DNA from: an uncultured Oscillibacter sp.
GTDB taxonomy: Bacteria; Bacillota; Clostridia; Oscillospirales; Oscillospiraceae
Assembly: GCA_910583695.1 (NCBI GenBank)
Contig: CAJTZL010000004.1
Span: forward strand, 1 to 64,000
Direction of reading: 5' to 3'
DNA length: 64,000 bases
The translations under genes and the position numbers were made by a program. Positions 32,347 to 40,923 of the stretch are shown here, one piece after another (the first letter of the stretch is position 1; each line of letters begins with the position of its first letter). A model generated the notes under the pieces. That model saw only the letters and a list, made by a program, of their open reading frames with translations. It did no database searches and was not told the origin of the DNA.

Positions 32347-33261
32347 TTACAATCCCCCGCTTTCCGCCAGATACCGGGCGCAGAAATCCCAGAACAGCCA
32401 TGACAGCGCCTGGAGGTTATACTGGCGGCAAAGCCCATAGGCCTCTTCAAAAGGCTCGTTCAAAATGGCATCAAACTGCAAAATGGGGTCGAAGCACATG
32501 GACAGGTGCTCCTGCCGGGTCTGGTCGCTGTAGATTCTCCGGCTGATCCGCTCCTCACGGCTCCAGAACCTGGACAGATAGCAAATCAACTGTGCGGCGG
32601 CCTCCTGTTCGCCGGGAGCGGCGGCAAACCGGAAAGGGTCCATGGCCCGCACCTCCCCGGCAAGGGCCCCGGCCCATTCCGGCTGTTTGAGGAAGCCATA
32701 CCGGAGCTGGAGGGCGTAGAGGGTGTACACCGCGTCCATGTGCTCCCGGATCACCCAGCCCCCGGGGGGATTCAGGGCGATGACCTCCCGGTCCTTCTCC
32801 GGAGAGGCGTAGGCCTTCCGGCCCGCGCCGGCATAGCGGTTCAAATAGGCGTCCAGCAGGCGGTTGTCCGCCGCGTCCACCAGAAAGCCCCGGAGGAAGA
32901 TTATGCCGTCTCCGCGAAACAGCGGCGCACCGGAAACGCGCTCCGCCAGGGAATACCGCTTCTCCCTGAAGTTCCCCTTCCGGGTGCGGTAAAAGACGTA
33001 ATCCATGATTTGCTTCACCTCGGGGTTCGCCCCAAAAAAATGCAGCTCATTGTCGGTGAAGCGGTTGTATTTCAATAGGCAGACCGCCAGGGATTGGGAA
33101 TAGCTCAGGGCATCCCGCTTTTCCGCGCCGTTGACCTGGTCCCGGATTTTTTCCGCAATGTAAGCATCCACCCGGTCCTTCTCCAGCCGAATTTCCGGAG
33201 CACTGCCATAGCTCCGCAGATTCGGCGAGAAGCCCGCCACATCCTCAATTCGGAACAGCAC
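32347..33261 (-). CDS. Unknown protein, 304 aa
   Basis: Soluble, mixed alpha/beta, rich in aromatic and charged residues; no signal peptide, membrane segment or catalytic signature recognised. Notable stretches: LKYNRFTDNELHFFGANPEVKQ near residue 66 and YLSRFWSREERISRRIYSDQ near 230. It starts at GTG (33261), with AAGGGGGGAC 9 bases upstream. It stands 44 bases before the racemase-like gene on the same strand, so the two may be cotranscribed. Composition is like the neighbours, with no sign of recent transfer. Confidence 0.6.
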   Translation of the reverse strand: MLFRIEDVAGFSPNLRSYGSAPEIRLEKDRVDAYIAEKIRDQVNGAEKRDALSYSQSLAVCLLKYNRFTDNELHFFGANPEVKQIMDYVFYRTRKGNFREKRYSLAERVSGAPLFRGDGIIFLRGFLVDAADNRLLDAYLNRYAGAGRKAYASPEKDREVIALNPPGGWVIREHMDAVYTLYALQLRYGFLKQPEWAGALAGEVRAMDPFRFAAAPGEQEAAAQLICYLSRFWSREERISRRIYSDQTRQEHLSMCFDPILQFDAILNEPFEEAYGLCRQYNLQALSWLFWDFCARYLAESGGL

Positions 33262-33464
33262 CGTTTGTCCCCCCTTCCGGCCATATTTACCATTTTATAA
33301 AGTTTACCACAATTTCCCGGCAAATTCAACCCGCCCCGCGGGAACCTCCCGCTGCGCATTTTATGCCGGAGCCATGCGGCGCAGGGGTGAAAGCGCCGGG
33401 CCCTCCCCTTTTTGTCCTACCCGCCCCGCCCTGTCCATATAGTGTAGGACGGAGGTGTGTTGTT

Positions 33465-34991
33465 TTGAAAAAAGGAAGCACCATGTTTTACGGCGCTCTG
33501 CTGCTCACCGGGGCCAATCTGGTCCTCCGGCTGGCGGGCATGAGCTTTCAGGTCTATCTCTCCGGCCGGGTGGGGGCCGCGGGGGTGGGCCTTTTGCAGC
33601 TGATTCTCTCCGTGCGGGCGCTGGCCTTCACCCTGGGCTCCGCCGGGGCCAGGACCTGCGCCCTCTACCTCTCCGCCGAGGCTCTGGGACGGCGGCGGAG
33701 CGTCCGGCCCGCCCTGTCCGGCTGTATCCGGTACTGCCTTCTCTTTGCCCTGCCCACGGCGGCGGGGCTCTGGGTCCTCACTCCCCGCATCGCCGGGGGC
33801 TGGATCGGGGACGCCGCCGGGGAGGCGGCCCTCCGGGCCTTCGCCCTGTTCCTGCCGGTGAGCTGCCTCAACGGCGTGATGACCGGCCTCTTCACCGCCG
33901 CCGGGCGGCTGCGGACCCTGGTGGCGGTGGAGTTTTGGGAGCAGGGCTGCGCCATCGCCGTCACCTTCACCCTCCTCTCCCGCTGGGCGGGCGGAGACGT
34001 GGAGCGGGCCTGCCTGTCGGTGGCTCTGGGGTCCTCCCTGGCCGGGGCGCTGTCCCTGGCGGCTCTATGGGGCCTCCGGCGGGAGGGCTCCCCCCAGGGC
34101 CGGGGGGAACGGCCCCCCTGGCGGCGGGTTTTCGGGCTGGCTCTGCCGGTGGGGCTGGCGGACGATCTCCGGGCGGGGCTGAACACGGTGGAAAACCTTA
34201 TCATCCCCCGCCGCCTGGCCCTCTTCGCCGGAACCGTCAACGCCATGGCGGATTACGGCGTGCTCCACGGCATGGTCTTCCCGGTGCTGATGTTTCCCAC
34301 GGCCATTCTGGCCTCCCTGGCGGACCTGCTGGTGGCGGAGTTCTCCCGCTGTTCCCAGCACCGGGGGCAGGTCCGGGTCCGGTATCTGGCCCGGCAGGGG
34401 CTCCGGGTCTCCTGGCTCTTCGGCATCTGCGCCGGAGGGGCCGTCTTCGCCGCCGCCCGGCCCCTGGGAACCCTGCTCTACCGCAGTGAGGCCGCCGGGG
34501 CCTGTCTCCGGCTCTATGCCCCTCTGGTTCCCATTCTCTACCTGGACATCGTGGTGGACGCCATGTGCAAGGGCCTGGGCCAGCAGAGCGCCAACGCCCG
34601 GTACAACCTGCTGACGAACCTGCTGGACGTGGCCCTGCTCTGGCTGCTGCTGCCCAGGTTCGGCATGGGGGGCTATTATTTCAGCTTCGCCGCCTCTCAC
34701 TTGGTGAACTTCGCCCTGAGCCTCCGGCGGCTGGGCCGGTCGGCGGGCCTCCGGTTCTCCCCGGGCCCGGCGGTGAGGTCCGCCCTCTGCGGAGCCGCCG
34801 CCGCCCTGCCGGTGTTCCTCCTCCGGCCCCAGCCGGGGGCGGCGGGGGCGCTGGTCCCCATGGGGTGCTATCTGCTGGCCCTGGGCTCTTTGTGGCTTGC
34901 GTTCCGGGTGGTGGGACGGAAGGACGCGCTGTGGCTCCGAGGGCTTTTGGGGGCGGGGGGAAGACCCCGTCCGAAGATTTCACTCAGGTAG
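33465..34991 (+). CDS. SpoVB-like polysaccharide/lipid II flippase (MOP superfamily)
   Basis: 508 aa, about 14 transmembrane helices. The opening KKGSTMFYGALLLTGANLVLRLAGMSFQVYLSGRVGAAGVGLLQL matches the SpoVB/MurJ-like branch of the MOP exporters, which flip undecaprenyl-linked precursors. I choose the TTG at 33465 because GGAGGT lies 8 bases upstream and SpoVB relatives begin with a short Lys-rich lead; ATG 33483 is the alternative. A role in spore cortex synthesis is inferred from family and the sporulating host. Separated from the kinase pair by a promoter. Confidence 0.8.
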   Translation: MKKGSTMFYGALLLTGANLVLRLAGMSFQVYLSGRVGAAGVGLLQLILSVRALAFTLGSAGARTCALYLSAEALGRRRSVRPALSGCIRYCLLFALPTAAGLWVLTPRIAGGWIGDAAGEAALRAFALFLPVSCLNGVMTGLFTAAGRLRTLVAVEFWEQGCAIAVTFTLLSRWAGGDVERACLSVALGSSLAGALSLAALWGLRREGSPQGRGERPPWRRVFGLALPVGLADDLRAGLNTVENLIIPRRLALFAGTVNAMADYGVLHGMVFPVLMFPTAILASLADLLVAEFSRCSQHRGQVRVRYLARQGLRVSWLFGICAGGAVFAAARPLGTLLYRSEAAGACLRLYAPLVPILYLDIVVDAMCKGLGQQSANARYNLLTNLLDVALLWLLLPRFGMGGYYFSFAASHLVNFALSLRRLGRSAGLRFSPGPAVRSALCGAAAALPVFLLRPQPGAAGALVPMGCYLLALGSLWLAFRVVGRKDALWLRGLLGAGGRPRPKISLR

Positions 34992-35085
34992 CGCCCCCCG
35001 GTGCCCAAGGCGGCCCGGACAGGCGGGCAGGCCCGTACCCTTCCCCGAAATCCGCGCCGGGACATTTCCGACGGGAGTCCGGAGA

Positions 35086-35114
35086 TTGAATTTTGCCGGA
35101 ATTTCTGTTATAAT
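35086..35114 (+). promoter_or_regulatory. Promoter of the kinase-regulator pair
   Basis: TTGAAT (35086-35091), 17 bp, TATAAT (35109-35114). Confidence 0.65.
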
Positions 35115-35153
35115 GAAAAAATCGACTTTCCGTTACAGAAAGGAGCTTCCGCC

Positions 35154-36233
35154 ATGGCCTTCCGCAAGCCCTGGGCCTCCCCCCTCTTTCCCACCTCCCG
35201 GCGGGATTTCCTTATCACCGCCGCCATCCTCCTCTGCGCGGTGGGGCTGTGCCTCATCCTCTGGCTGGCGGGCAGCATCGACGGTTTTGCCGCCCCGGTT
35301 TTCGTGCTGGCGGTACTGCTGATCTCCCGGCTCACCAGAGGTTACCTCTATGGGTCCATCTCCGTGGTCCTGGGGGTCATCTTCGTCAATTTCATCTTCA
35401 CCTACCCCTATTGGGCCTTCGACTTCCATAATCCCGGCTATCCCCTCACCTTCTTCACCCTGCTGATGATCTCCCTCATCACCAGCACCCTCACCGCCCA
35501 GGCCAAGCGTCAGGCCGGCCTCCTGGCGGAGAACGAGCGGGAGAAGATGCGGGCCAACCTTCTCCGCTCCGTCTCCCACGACATCCGCACGCCCCTGACC
35601 TCCATCGTGGGCTCCACCTCCGCCGTGCTGGAAAATCCCAGTCTCTCAAGCCAGGAACAGCGGGAGCTGCTGGAAAACGCCCGGGAGGAGGCCCAGTGGC
35701 TCATCCGGGTGGTGGAAAACCTCCTCTCCATCACCCGCATGGGGGACGCCCAGGCCCGCATCGCCAAGGAGCCCGAGCCCGCCGAGGAGGTGCTGGGAGC
35801 CGCGGCCCAGAAGTTTCGCCGCCGCTTCCCCCAGGTGAACGTCACTGTCTCCGCACCCGAGGAGCTGCTGATGGTCCCCATGGACCCCATCCTCATTGAA
35901 CAGGTGCTGGCCAACCTTCTGGAAAACGCCGCCGTCCACGGACGGGCCGCCAACATTGCCCTGCTTCTGGAGGCGGAGGAGGGCTTCGCCCGGATTACGG
36001 TGCGGGACGACGGCGGCGGCATTCCCAAACGGGAGCTGGACAGCCTCTTTGACGGCCGCCTCCACTCCCGCCGCACGCCGGACGGAGACGGGAAGCGGAA
36101 TATGGGTCTGGGCCTTTCCGTCTGCCGGGCCATCGTCCTGGCCCACGGAGGAACCATCACCGCCGGAAATCTGCCCCGGGGAGCGGAGCTTGTCTTCCGC
36201 CTGCCCACGGCCCAACAGGAGGTATTCCTATGA
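35154..36233 (+). CDS. KdpD-like sensor histidine kinase lacking the N-terminal sensor domains
   Basis: 359 aa. Four transmembrane helices of the DUF4118 type (residues 20-120, with YLYGSISVVLGVIFVNFIFTYP), then HisKA with LLRSVSHDIRTPLTSIVGS (phospho-His near 143), N-box NLLENAAVHG, G1 DDGGGIP and G2 MGLGLSVCRAIVLAHGG. E. coli KdpD is about 890 aa; the KdpD and universal-stress domains are absent. Start at 35154 after AAAGGAG. Overlaps the response regulator by 4 bases. No kdpFABC is nearby, so the target may be another potassium system or unrelated. Confidence 0.85.
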   Translation: MAFRKPWASPLFPTSRRDFLITAAILLCAVGLCLILWLAGSIDGFAAPVFVLAVLLISRLTRGYLYGSISVVLGVIFVNFIFTYPYWAFDFHNPGYPLTFFTLLMISLITSTLTAQAKRQAGLLAENEREKMRANLLRSVSHDIRTPLTSIVGSTSAVLENPSLSSQEQRELLENAREEAQWLIRVVENLLSITRMGDAQARIAKEPEPAEEVLGAAAQKFRRRFPQVNVTVSAPEELLMVPMDPILIEQVLANLLENAAVHGRAANIALLLEAEEGFARITVRDDGGGIPKRELDSLFDGRLHSRRTPDGDGKRNMGLGLSVCRAIVLAHGGTITAGNLPRGAELVFRLPTAQQEVFL

Positions 36234-36937
36234 ATATCCGGGAAAAAATCTTGGTCGTCGAGGACGAGAAGAGCATTGCCCAGTTCATCGCTGCCGTGCT
36301 GGACGGCCAGGGCTATGAGACCATCCAGGCCCGCACCGGAGCGGAGGGCCTGTCCATGATTACCTCCCACTGTCCGGATCTGGTGATTCTGGACTTGGGC
36401 CTGCCGGACATGGACGGGCTGGACATCCTCCGCCAGCTCCGGGGCTGGTCCAGCCTGCCGGTGGTGGTGGTTTCCGCCCGGTCCCACGAACGGGACAAGG
36501 TGACGGCCCTGGACCAGGGGGCCGACGACTATCTCACCAAGCCCTTCGGCACCGGGGAACTGCTGGCCCGGGTCCGCACGGCTATCCGCCACACCCGCAC
36601 CGCCAGCGGCAACGACGAAATCGCCCAGAGGGGCACCTACTCCGTGGGGGAGCTGGTCATCGACTACAACAAGCACCAGGTCCTGGTCCGGGGGGAGAAC
36701 GTGAAGCTGACCCTCAGCGAGTTCCGCATCGTGGCCCTCCTGGGCAAGCACGCCGGGAAGGTGCTGACCTACGACGCCATCATCAAGGAGCTCTGGGGCC
36801 CCCGGGCGGGCAGCGGCAACCAGATTCTCCGGGTCAACATGGCCAACATCCGCCGGAAGATCGAGCGCAACCCCGCCGAGCCGGAATACCTCTTCACCGA
36901 GGTGGGCGTGGGCTACCGGCTGGCGGAGGGAGAGTGA
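36230..36937 (+). CDS. KdpE-like response regulator
   Basis: 235 aa OmpR/KdpE-type regulator. Receiver domain with acidic pair (VVEDEKS), phospho-Asp in LVILDLGLPDMDG near residue 53, and Lys in LTKPFGTGELLARV near 103; C-terminal winged helix (LTLSEFRIVALLGKHAGKVLTYDAIIKELWG, then LRVNMANIRRKIE). Translationally coupled to the kinase. The sequence is very KdpE-like, but targets cannot be read here. Confidence 0.9.
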   Translation: MNIREKILVVEDEKSIAQFIAAVLDGQGYETIQARTGAEGLSMITSHCPDLVILDLGLPDMDGLDILRQLRGWSSLPVVVVSARSHERDKVTALDQGADDYLTKPFGTGELLARVRTAIRHTRTASGNDEIAQRGTYSVGELVIDYNKHQVLVRGENVKLTLSEFRIVALLGKHAGKVLTYDAIIKELWGPRAGSGNQILRVNMANIRRKIERNPAEPEYLFTEVGVGYRLAEGE

Positions 36938-37084
36938 GGCGGCCTCCGTCAGAATGTAGAATTTTCCCCCGTAATTTTTTACAATCATTTCCAAGCACCC
37001 GCAAACCCTTGCCGCTGCTGGCGTTGGGGAATCCGCCCCTCCGCAGGGGGCCGGATAATTTTTCAAGAATGTCGCAAAAAACAC

Positions 37085-37114
37085 TTGCACCCCCTATATC
37101 TTGTGTGATATACT
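37085..37114 (+). promoter_or_regulatory. Promoter of nrdDG
   Basis: TTGCAC (37085-37090), 18 bp, TATACT (37109-37114). The first NrdR box fills the spacer. Confidence 0.6.
37091..37106 (+). promoter_or_regulatory. NrdR box 1
   Basis: Matches the NrdR consensus acaCwAtATaTwGtgt in the core CTATATCTTGTGT with one central mismatch. It lies between -35 and -10 of the nrdD promoter. Confidence 0.7.
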
Positions 37115-37122
37115 CAGCCCAC

Positions 37123-37138
37123 TGCCAACGTATTGTGG
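37123..37138 (+). promoter_or_regulatory. NrdR box 2
   Basis: CAACGTATTGTGG matches 10 of 13 core positions of the NrdR consensus. Its centre is 32 bp (three helical turns) from box 1, the spacing typical of NrdR pairs. Confidence 0.6.
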
Positions 37139-37174
37139 TCAAGTCCGGCACACATTCAACATAGGGGGATACAA

Positions 37175-39352
37175 ATGAAAGTTATCAAGAGGAACGGCAC
37201 CGAGGTCTCGTTCGACATCACCAAGATTTTATCGGCCATCACCCGAGCCAACGAGAGCATCGACGCGGAAAAGCGCATGACCTCCACCCAGGTCCGCCGG
37301 ATTGCGGAATCCGTGGAGCTGGCATGTCAGGAGCTGGGCCGTTCCCCTTCCGTGGAGGAAATCCAGGATCTGGTGGAATATCAGATCATGGCCCACGGGG
37401 CCTTTGAGGTGGCGAAGAACTACGTCACCTACCGCTACACCCGCTCCCTGGTCCGCCGGAGCAACACCACCGACGACCGCATCCTCAGCCTCATTGAGTG
37501 CTGCAACGAGGAAGCCAAGCAGGAAAACTCCAATAAAAACCCGGTGGTGAACTCCACCCAGCGGGACTATATGGCCGGCGAGGTCTCCCGGGATCTCAGC
37601 GAGCGGCTGCTGCTGCCCAAGGAGATCGTGGAGGCCCATCAGGAGGGCATCATTCACTTCCACGACTCCGACTACTTTGCCCAGCACATGCACAACTGCG
37701 ATCTGGTGAACCTGGAGGACATGCTGCAAAACGGCACCGTCATCACCGGGACCCTCATCGAGCGGCCCCACAGCTTCGCCACAGCCTGCAACATCGCCAC
37801 GCAGATCGTGGCCCAGGTGGCCTCCAACCAGTACGGCGGCCAGTCCATCTCCCTGGCCCATCTGGCCCCCTTCGTGGACGTGAGCCGGAAGAAGCTCCGG
37901 GTCATCGTGGAAGAGGAGCTGAAGGGAATCGGCGTCACCCTGGACGAGGACAGCCTCTCCAAACTGGTGGAGACCCGCCTCCGGGAGGAGGTCCGGGGCG
38001 GCGTCCAGACCATTCAGTATCAGGTGCTGACCCTGCTGACCACCAACGGACAGGCCCCCTTCGTCACGGTCTTCATGTACCTGGGGGAGGCCAAGAACGA
38101 GCAGGAGCGCAAGGACCTGGCCCTCATCATCGAGGAGACCCTGGAACAGCGCTACGAGGGCGTGAAGAACGAGGACGGCGTGTGGATCACCCCCGCCTTC
38201 CCCAAGCTGATCTACGTGCTGGAGGAGGACAACATCCACGAGGACTCTCCCTACTGGTATCTCACGAAGCTGGCGGCCAAGTGCACCTCCAAGCGGATGG
38301 TTCCCGACTACATCTCGGAGAAAAAGATGCTGGAGCTGAAGGTGGACAAGAACGGCGAAGGCCACTGCTACACCTGCATGGGCTGCCGCAGCTTCCTGAC
38401 GCCCTACGTGGACCCGGAGACCGGGAAGCCCAAGTACTACGGCCGCTTCAACCAGGGCGTGGTGACCATCAATCTCCCCGACGCGGCCCTGAGCTCCGGA
38501 GGAAACATTGAGAAATTCTGGGAGATCTTTGAAGAGCGGCTGGAGCTGTGCCACCGGGCCCTGCTGTGCCGCCATGAGCGCCTGAAGGGCACCCCCTCCG
38601 ACGTGGCCCCCATTCTGTGGCAGTACGGCGCCTGCGCCCGGCTCAAGAAGGGCGAGTCCATCGACAAGCTGCTCTACGGCGGCTATTCCACCATCTCCCT
38701 GGGCTACGCCGGACTCTACGAGTGCGTGAAGTACATGACCGGCAAAAGCCACACGGACCCCGCCGCCACCCCCTTCGCCCTCCAGATCATGGAGGCCATG
38801 AACGCCGCCTGCCGGAAGTGGAAGGCGGAGCACAACATTGATTTCAGCCTCTACGGCACGCCCCTGGAGTCCACCACCTATAAATTCGCCAAATGCCTCC
38901 AGCGCCGCTTCGGCATCGTGGAGGGAATCAACGACAAGGGCTATATCACAAACTCCTACCACGTCCATGTGACGGAACCCATCAACGCCTTCGACAAGCT
39001 GAAATTCGAGGCCCAGTTCCAGCACCTCTCCCCCGGCGGCGCCATCAGCTATGTGGAGGTGCCGGACATGCAGAGCAACCTGGAGGCGGTGCTCCAGGTG
39101 ATGAAATTCATCTACAACAACATCATCTACGCCGAACTGAACACCAAAAGCGACTACTGCCAGGTCTGCGGCTGGGACGGGGAAATTCAGATCGTGGAGG
39201 AACACGGCAAGCTGGTCTGGAAATGCCCCAAGTGCGGCAACACGGACCAGGACAAGATGAACGTGGCCCGGCGGACCTGCGGCTACATCGGAACCCAGTA
39301 CTGGAACCAGGGCCGAACCCAGGAGATCCGGGACCGGGTGCTCCACCTGTAA
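37175..39352 (+). CDS. nrdD: Anaerobic ribonucleoside-triphosphate reductase (class III)
   Basis: 725 aa glycyl-radical enzyme making dNTPs without oxygen. N-terminal ATP-cone (MKVIKRNGTEVSFDITKILSA, residues 1-90) for allosteric control. The barrel core includes FHDSDYFAQHMHNCDLVNL near 165 and SNQYGGQSISLAHLAPF near 220. The C-terminal zinc site (CQVCGWDG and CPKCGN) precedes the glycyl radical loop RRTCGYIGTQYWNQGR near 700. The ATG at 37175 follows TAGGGGGA. Transcribed with nrdG; the NrdR boxes indicate repression when dNTP or dATP is plentiful. Confidence 0.97.
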   Translation: MKVIKRNGTEVSFDITKILSAITRANESIDAEKRMTSTQVRRIAESVELACQELGRSPSVEEIQDLVEYQIMAHGAFEVAKNYVTYRYTRSLVRRSNTTDDRILSLIECCNEEAKQENSNKNPVVNSTQRDYMAGEVSRDLSERLLLPKEIVEAHQEGIIHFHDSDYFAQHMHNCDLVNLEDMLQNGTVITGTLIERPHSFATACNIATQIVAQVASNQYGGQSISLAHLAPFVDVSRKKLRVIVEEELKGIGVTLDEDSLSKLVETRLREEVRGGVQTIQYQVLTLLTTNGQAPFVTVFMYLGEAKNEQERKDLALIIEETLEQRYEGVKNEDGVWITPAFPKLIYVLEEDNIHEDSPYWYLTKLAAKCTSKRMVPDYISEKKMLELKVDKNGEGHCYTCMGCRSFLTPYVDPETGKPKYYGRFNQGVVTINLPDAALSSGGNIEKFWEIFEERLELCHRALLCRHERLKGTPSDVAPILWQYGACARLKKGESIDKLLYGGYSTISLGYAGLYECVKYMTGKSHTDPAATPFALQIMEAMNAACRKWKAEHNIDFSLYGTPLESTTYKFAKCLQRRFGIVEGINDKGYITNSYHVHVTEPINAFDKLKFEAQFQHLSPGGAISYVEVPDMQSNLEAVLQVMKFIYNNIIYAELNTKSDYCQVCGWDGEIQIVEEHGKLVWKCPKCGNTDQDKMNVARRTCGYIGTQYWNQGRTQEIRDRVLHL

Positions 39353-39380
39353 GGCGCGGCGGCAGAAGGAAGGACAGGGA

Positions 39381-39911
39381 ATGCATTACGGCGAGATCAA
39401 AGACTGCGACATCGCCAACGGCGAAGGCATCCGGGTCAGTCTCTTCGTCTCCGGCTGCACCAACCACTGTGAGCACTGCTTCCAGCCCCAGACCTGGGCC
39501 TTTGACTACGGACAGCCCTTCACCCGGGAGACGGAGGACCGGATTCTTGCCCTCCTCTCCCCCAGCTATGTCAGCGGCCTGACGGTTTTGGGCGGAGAGC
39601 CCTTCGAGCCGGAAAACCAGCGGACGCTGCTTCCCTTCCTCCGGCGGGTGAAGGCGGTCTTTCCGAAAAAAAATCTCTGGGCCTTCAGCGGCTTCACCTA
39701 CGAGGAGCTGCTGACGGAGGGGAGCCATCCCCGCTGCGAGGCCACGGAGGAGCTGCTGGACCTTGTGGACGTGCTGGTGGACGGGCGCTTTGTGGAGGCG
39801 CTGAAGGACATCTCCCTCCGCTTCCGGGGCAGCTCCAACCAGCGGCTCATCGACTTGAACGCCACCCGGGCAACGGGAAGCGTCGTTCTCCTGCCGGACC
39901 GGCAGGGATAA
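39381..39911 (+). CDS. nrdG: Anaerobic ribonucleotide reductase activating protein
   Basis: 176 aa radical-SAM activase that installs the glycyl radical on NrdD. The cluster motif CTNHCEHCF (CxxxCxxC) is near residue 31, and VLGGEPFEPENQ near 72 is the SAM-binding glycine motif. Starts 28 bases after nrdD with AAGGAAGG. The C-terminal SNQRLIDLNATRATGSVVLL is typical of NrdG. A hairpin at 39919-39942 follows. Confidence 0.95.
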   Translation: MHYGEIKDCDIANGEGIRVSLFVSGCTNHCEHCFQPQTWAFDYGQPFTRETEDRILALLSPSYVSGLTVLGGEPFEPENQRTLLPFLRRVKAVFPKKNLWAFSGFTYEELLTEGSHPRCEATEELLDLVDVLVDGRFVEALKDISLRFRGSSNQRLIDLNATRATGSVVLLPDRQG

Positions 39912-39918
39912 GAAACCG

Positions 39919-39942
39919 AAAGCGCGGCGGATGCCGCGCTTC
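39919..39942 (+). terminator. Weak hairpin after nrdG
   Basis: GCGCGGC / GCCGCGC stem around GGAT, followed only by TTCC; possibly a partial terminator before the XRE gene. Confidence 0.4.
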
Positions 39943-39959
39943 CAACGGAGGTTTTCACC

Positions 39960-40415
39960 ATGGTGACAATGGCGCAGCGCCTGGAGGCGCTCCGCATAGA
40001 GCGGGGCATCAGCCGCCCCGCCCTCTCCGCCGCCCTGGGCTTTCCCAAGACGGCGATGGAAAAATTCGAGACCGGGCGGCAGACGCCCACCCAGGACCAG
40101 CAGCGGAAGCTGGCGGACTATTTCTCCGTCACCCTTCCCTATCTCCGGGGTGAGAGCGACGATCCCGCCGAGGGGGACAGCTGGCTGTCCGGCAATGTGC
40201 CAGCGGAGGAGCCTCTCCGGGCCCCGGCGGCCCCGCCCGTTTCCAGGAAGCCCCGCCCGGCGGCGGTGCAGGAGGACGGCGCGGTCTTCGGCGCGCTGCT
40301 GAAAAGCCCCTCCTTCCAGGCCCTGATGCGGGAGGCGGCGCTGGAGGCCCTCCGCTCCCCCGAGGGGCAGGAGCTTCTGGCCAAGGCCGTCCGGCGGGAG
40401 CTGGGCCGGAGGTAA
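39960..40415 (+). CDS. HTH (XRE-type) protein with Pro/Ala linker and C-terminal helix
   Basis: 151 aa. Residues 4-65 are an XRE helix-turn-helix (MAQRLEALRIERGISRPALSAALGF, TAMEKFETGRQTPTQDQQRKLADYFSVTLPYLRG). A Pro/Ala-rich linker (EEPLRAPAAPPVSRKP) leads to a C-terminal helical segment (LMREAALEALRSPEGQELLAKAVRRELGRR) that may mediate oligomerisation. The ribosome site is CGGAGG. DNA target unknown; it follows nrdG by 48 bases and could share its transcript. Confidence 0.75.
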   Translation: MVTMAQRLEALRIERGISRPALSAALGFPKTAMEKFETGRQTPTQDQQRKLADYFSVTLPYLRGESDDPAEGDSWLSGNVPAEEPLRAPAAPPVSRKPRPAAVQEDGAVFGALLKSPSFQALMREAALEALRSPEGQELLAKAVRRELGRR

Positions 40416-40481
40416 GCGCGGCCTCCGGGGGCCATGTCTTGCTTCCGCCGCATATGCACTATAGCAGGGAGGGATTTGCGG

Positions 40482-40871
40482 ATGACACTGCTCCAGCGAA
40501 TTGAAGCGGTTTTCCAGCTGGTTGTGCAGTACGGCGTGCTGCTGCTGGAATGCGCCGGCGTTGCCGTACTGCTGGTGACGGCGGTAAAGAGCATGATCGG
40601 CTGTGTGAAGCACAAGCCCCACATCCGCCTGTATCTGGCCCAGGGCATCTCCCTGGCGCTGGAGTTCAAGCTGGGCGGCGAGGTGCTGCGGACGGTGCTG
40701 GTCCGGGAGCTGAGCGAGCTTATGGTCCTGGGGCTGGTGATTCTGCTCCGGGGCGCCCTGACCTTTATCATCCACTGGGAGATCAAAACCGAGGAGGCCC
40801 GGATGGACGAGGCCGCCGGGCACGGCGGCGCCTCCGAGGAGTTCCCGGGAAAAACGCTTCTTCCGAAATAA
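40482..40871 (+). CDS. DUF1622 membrane protein
   Basis: 129 aa with two to three transmembrane helices. The pattern LYLAQGISLALEFKLGGEVLRTVLVRE is the DUF1622 signature, and ELMVLGLVILLRGALTFIIHWEI forms the last helix. Function of the family is not established. ATG 40482 follows AGGGAGGG; the frame is also open 48 bases upstream. Ends at the strong terminator 40874-40909. Confidence 0.75.
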   Translation: MTLLQRIEAVFQLVVQYGVLLLECAGVAVLLVTAVKSMIGCVKHKPHIRLYLAQGISLALEFKLGGEVLRTVLVRELSELMVLGLVILLRGALTFIIHWEIKTEEARMDEAAGHGGASEEFPGKTLLPK

Positions 40872-40873
40872 CC

Positions 40874-40909
40874 AAAGGCGGCGGACGCCAAACGTCCGCC
40901 GCCTTTTTG
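40874..40909. terminator. Bidirectional terminator, DUF1622 / chemoreceptor
   Basis: 14 bp perfect stem AAAGGCGGCGGACG / CGTCCGCCGCCTTT with CCAAA loop and T5, between convergent genes. Confidence 0.85.
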
Positions 40910-40923
40910 TGCCCTTTTCAGGC

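Noticed and set aside
35154..36937. Calling the pair kdpD-kdpE
   Set aside because: Sensor domains are missing and no Kdp pump genes are near, so potassium control is not supported.
37229..39346. 705-codon frame opposite nrdD
   Set aside because: Complete antisense of an enzyme with intact glycyl-radical and zinc motifs.
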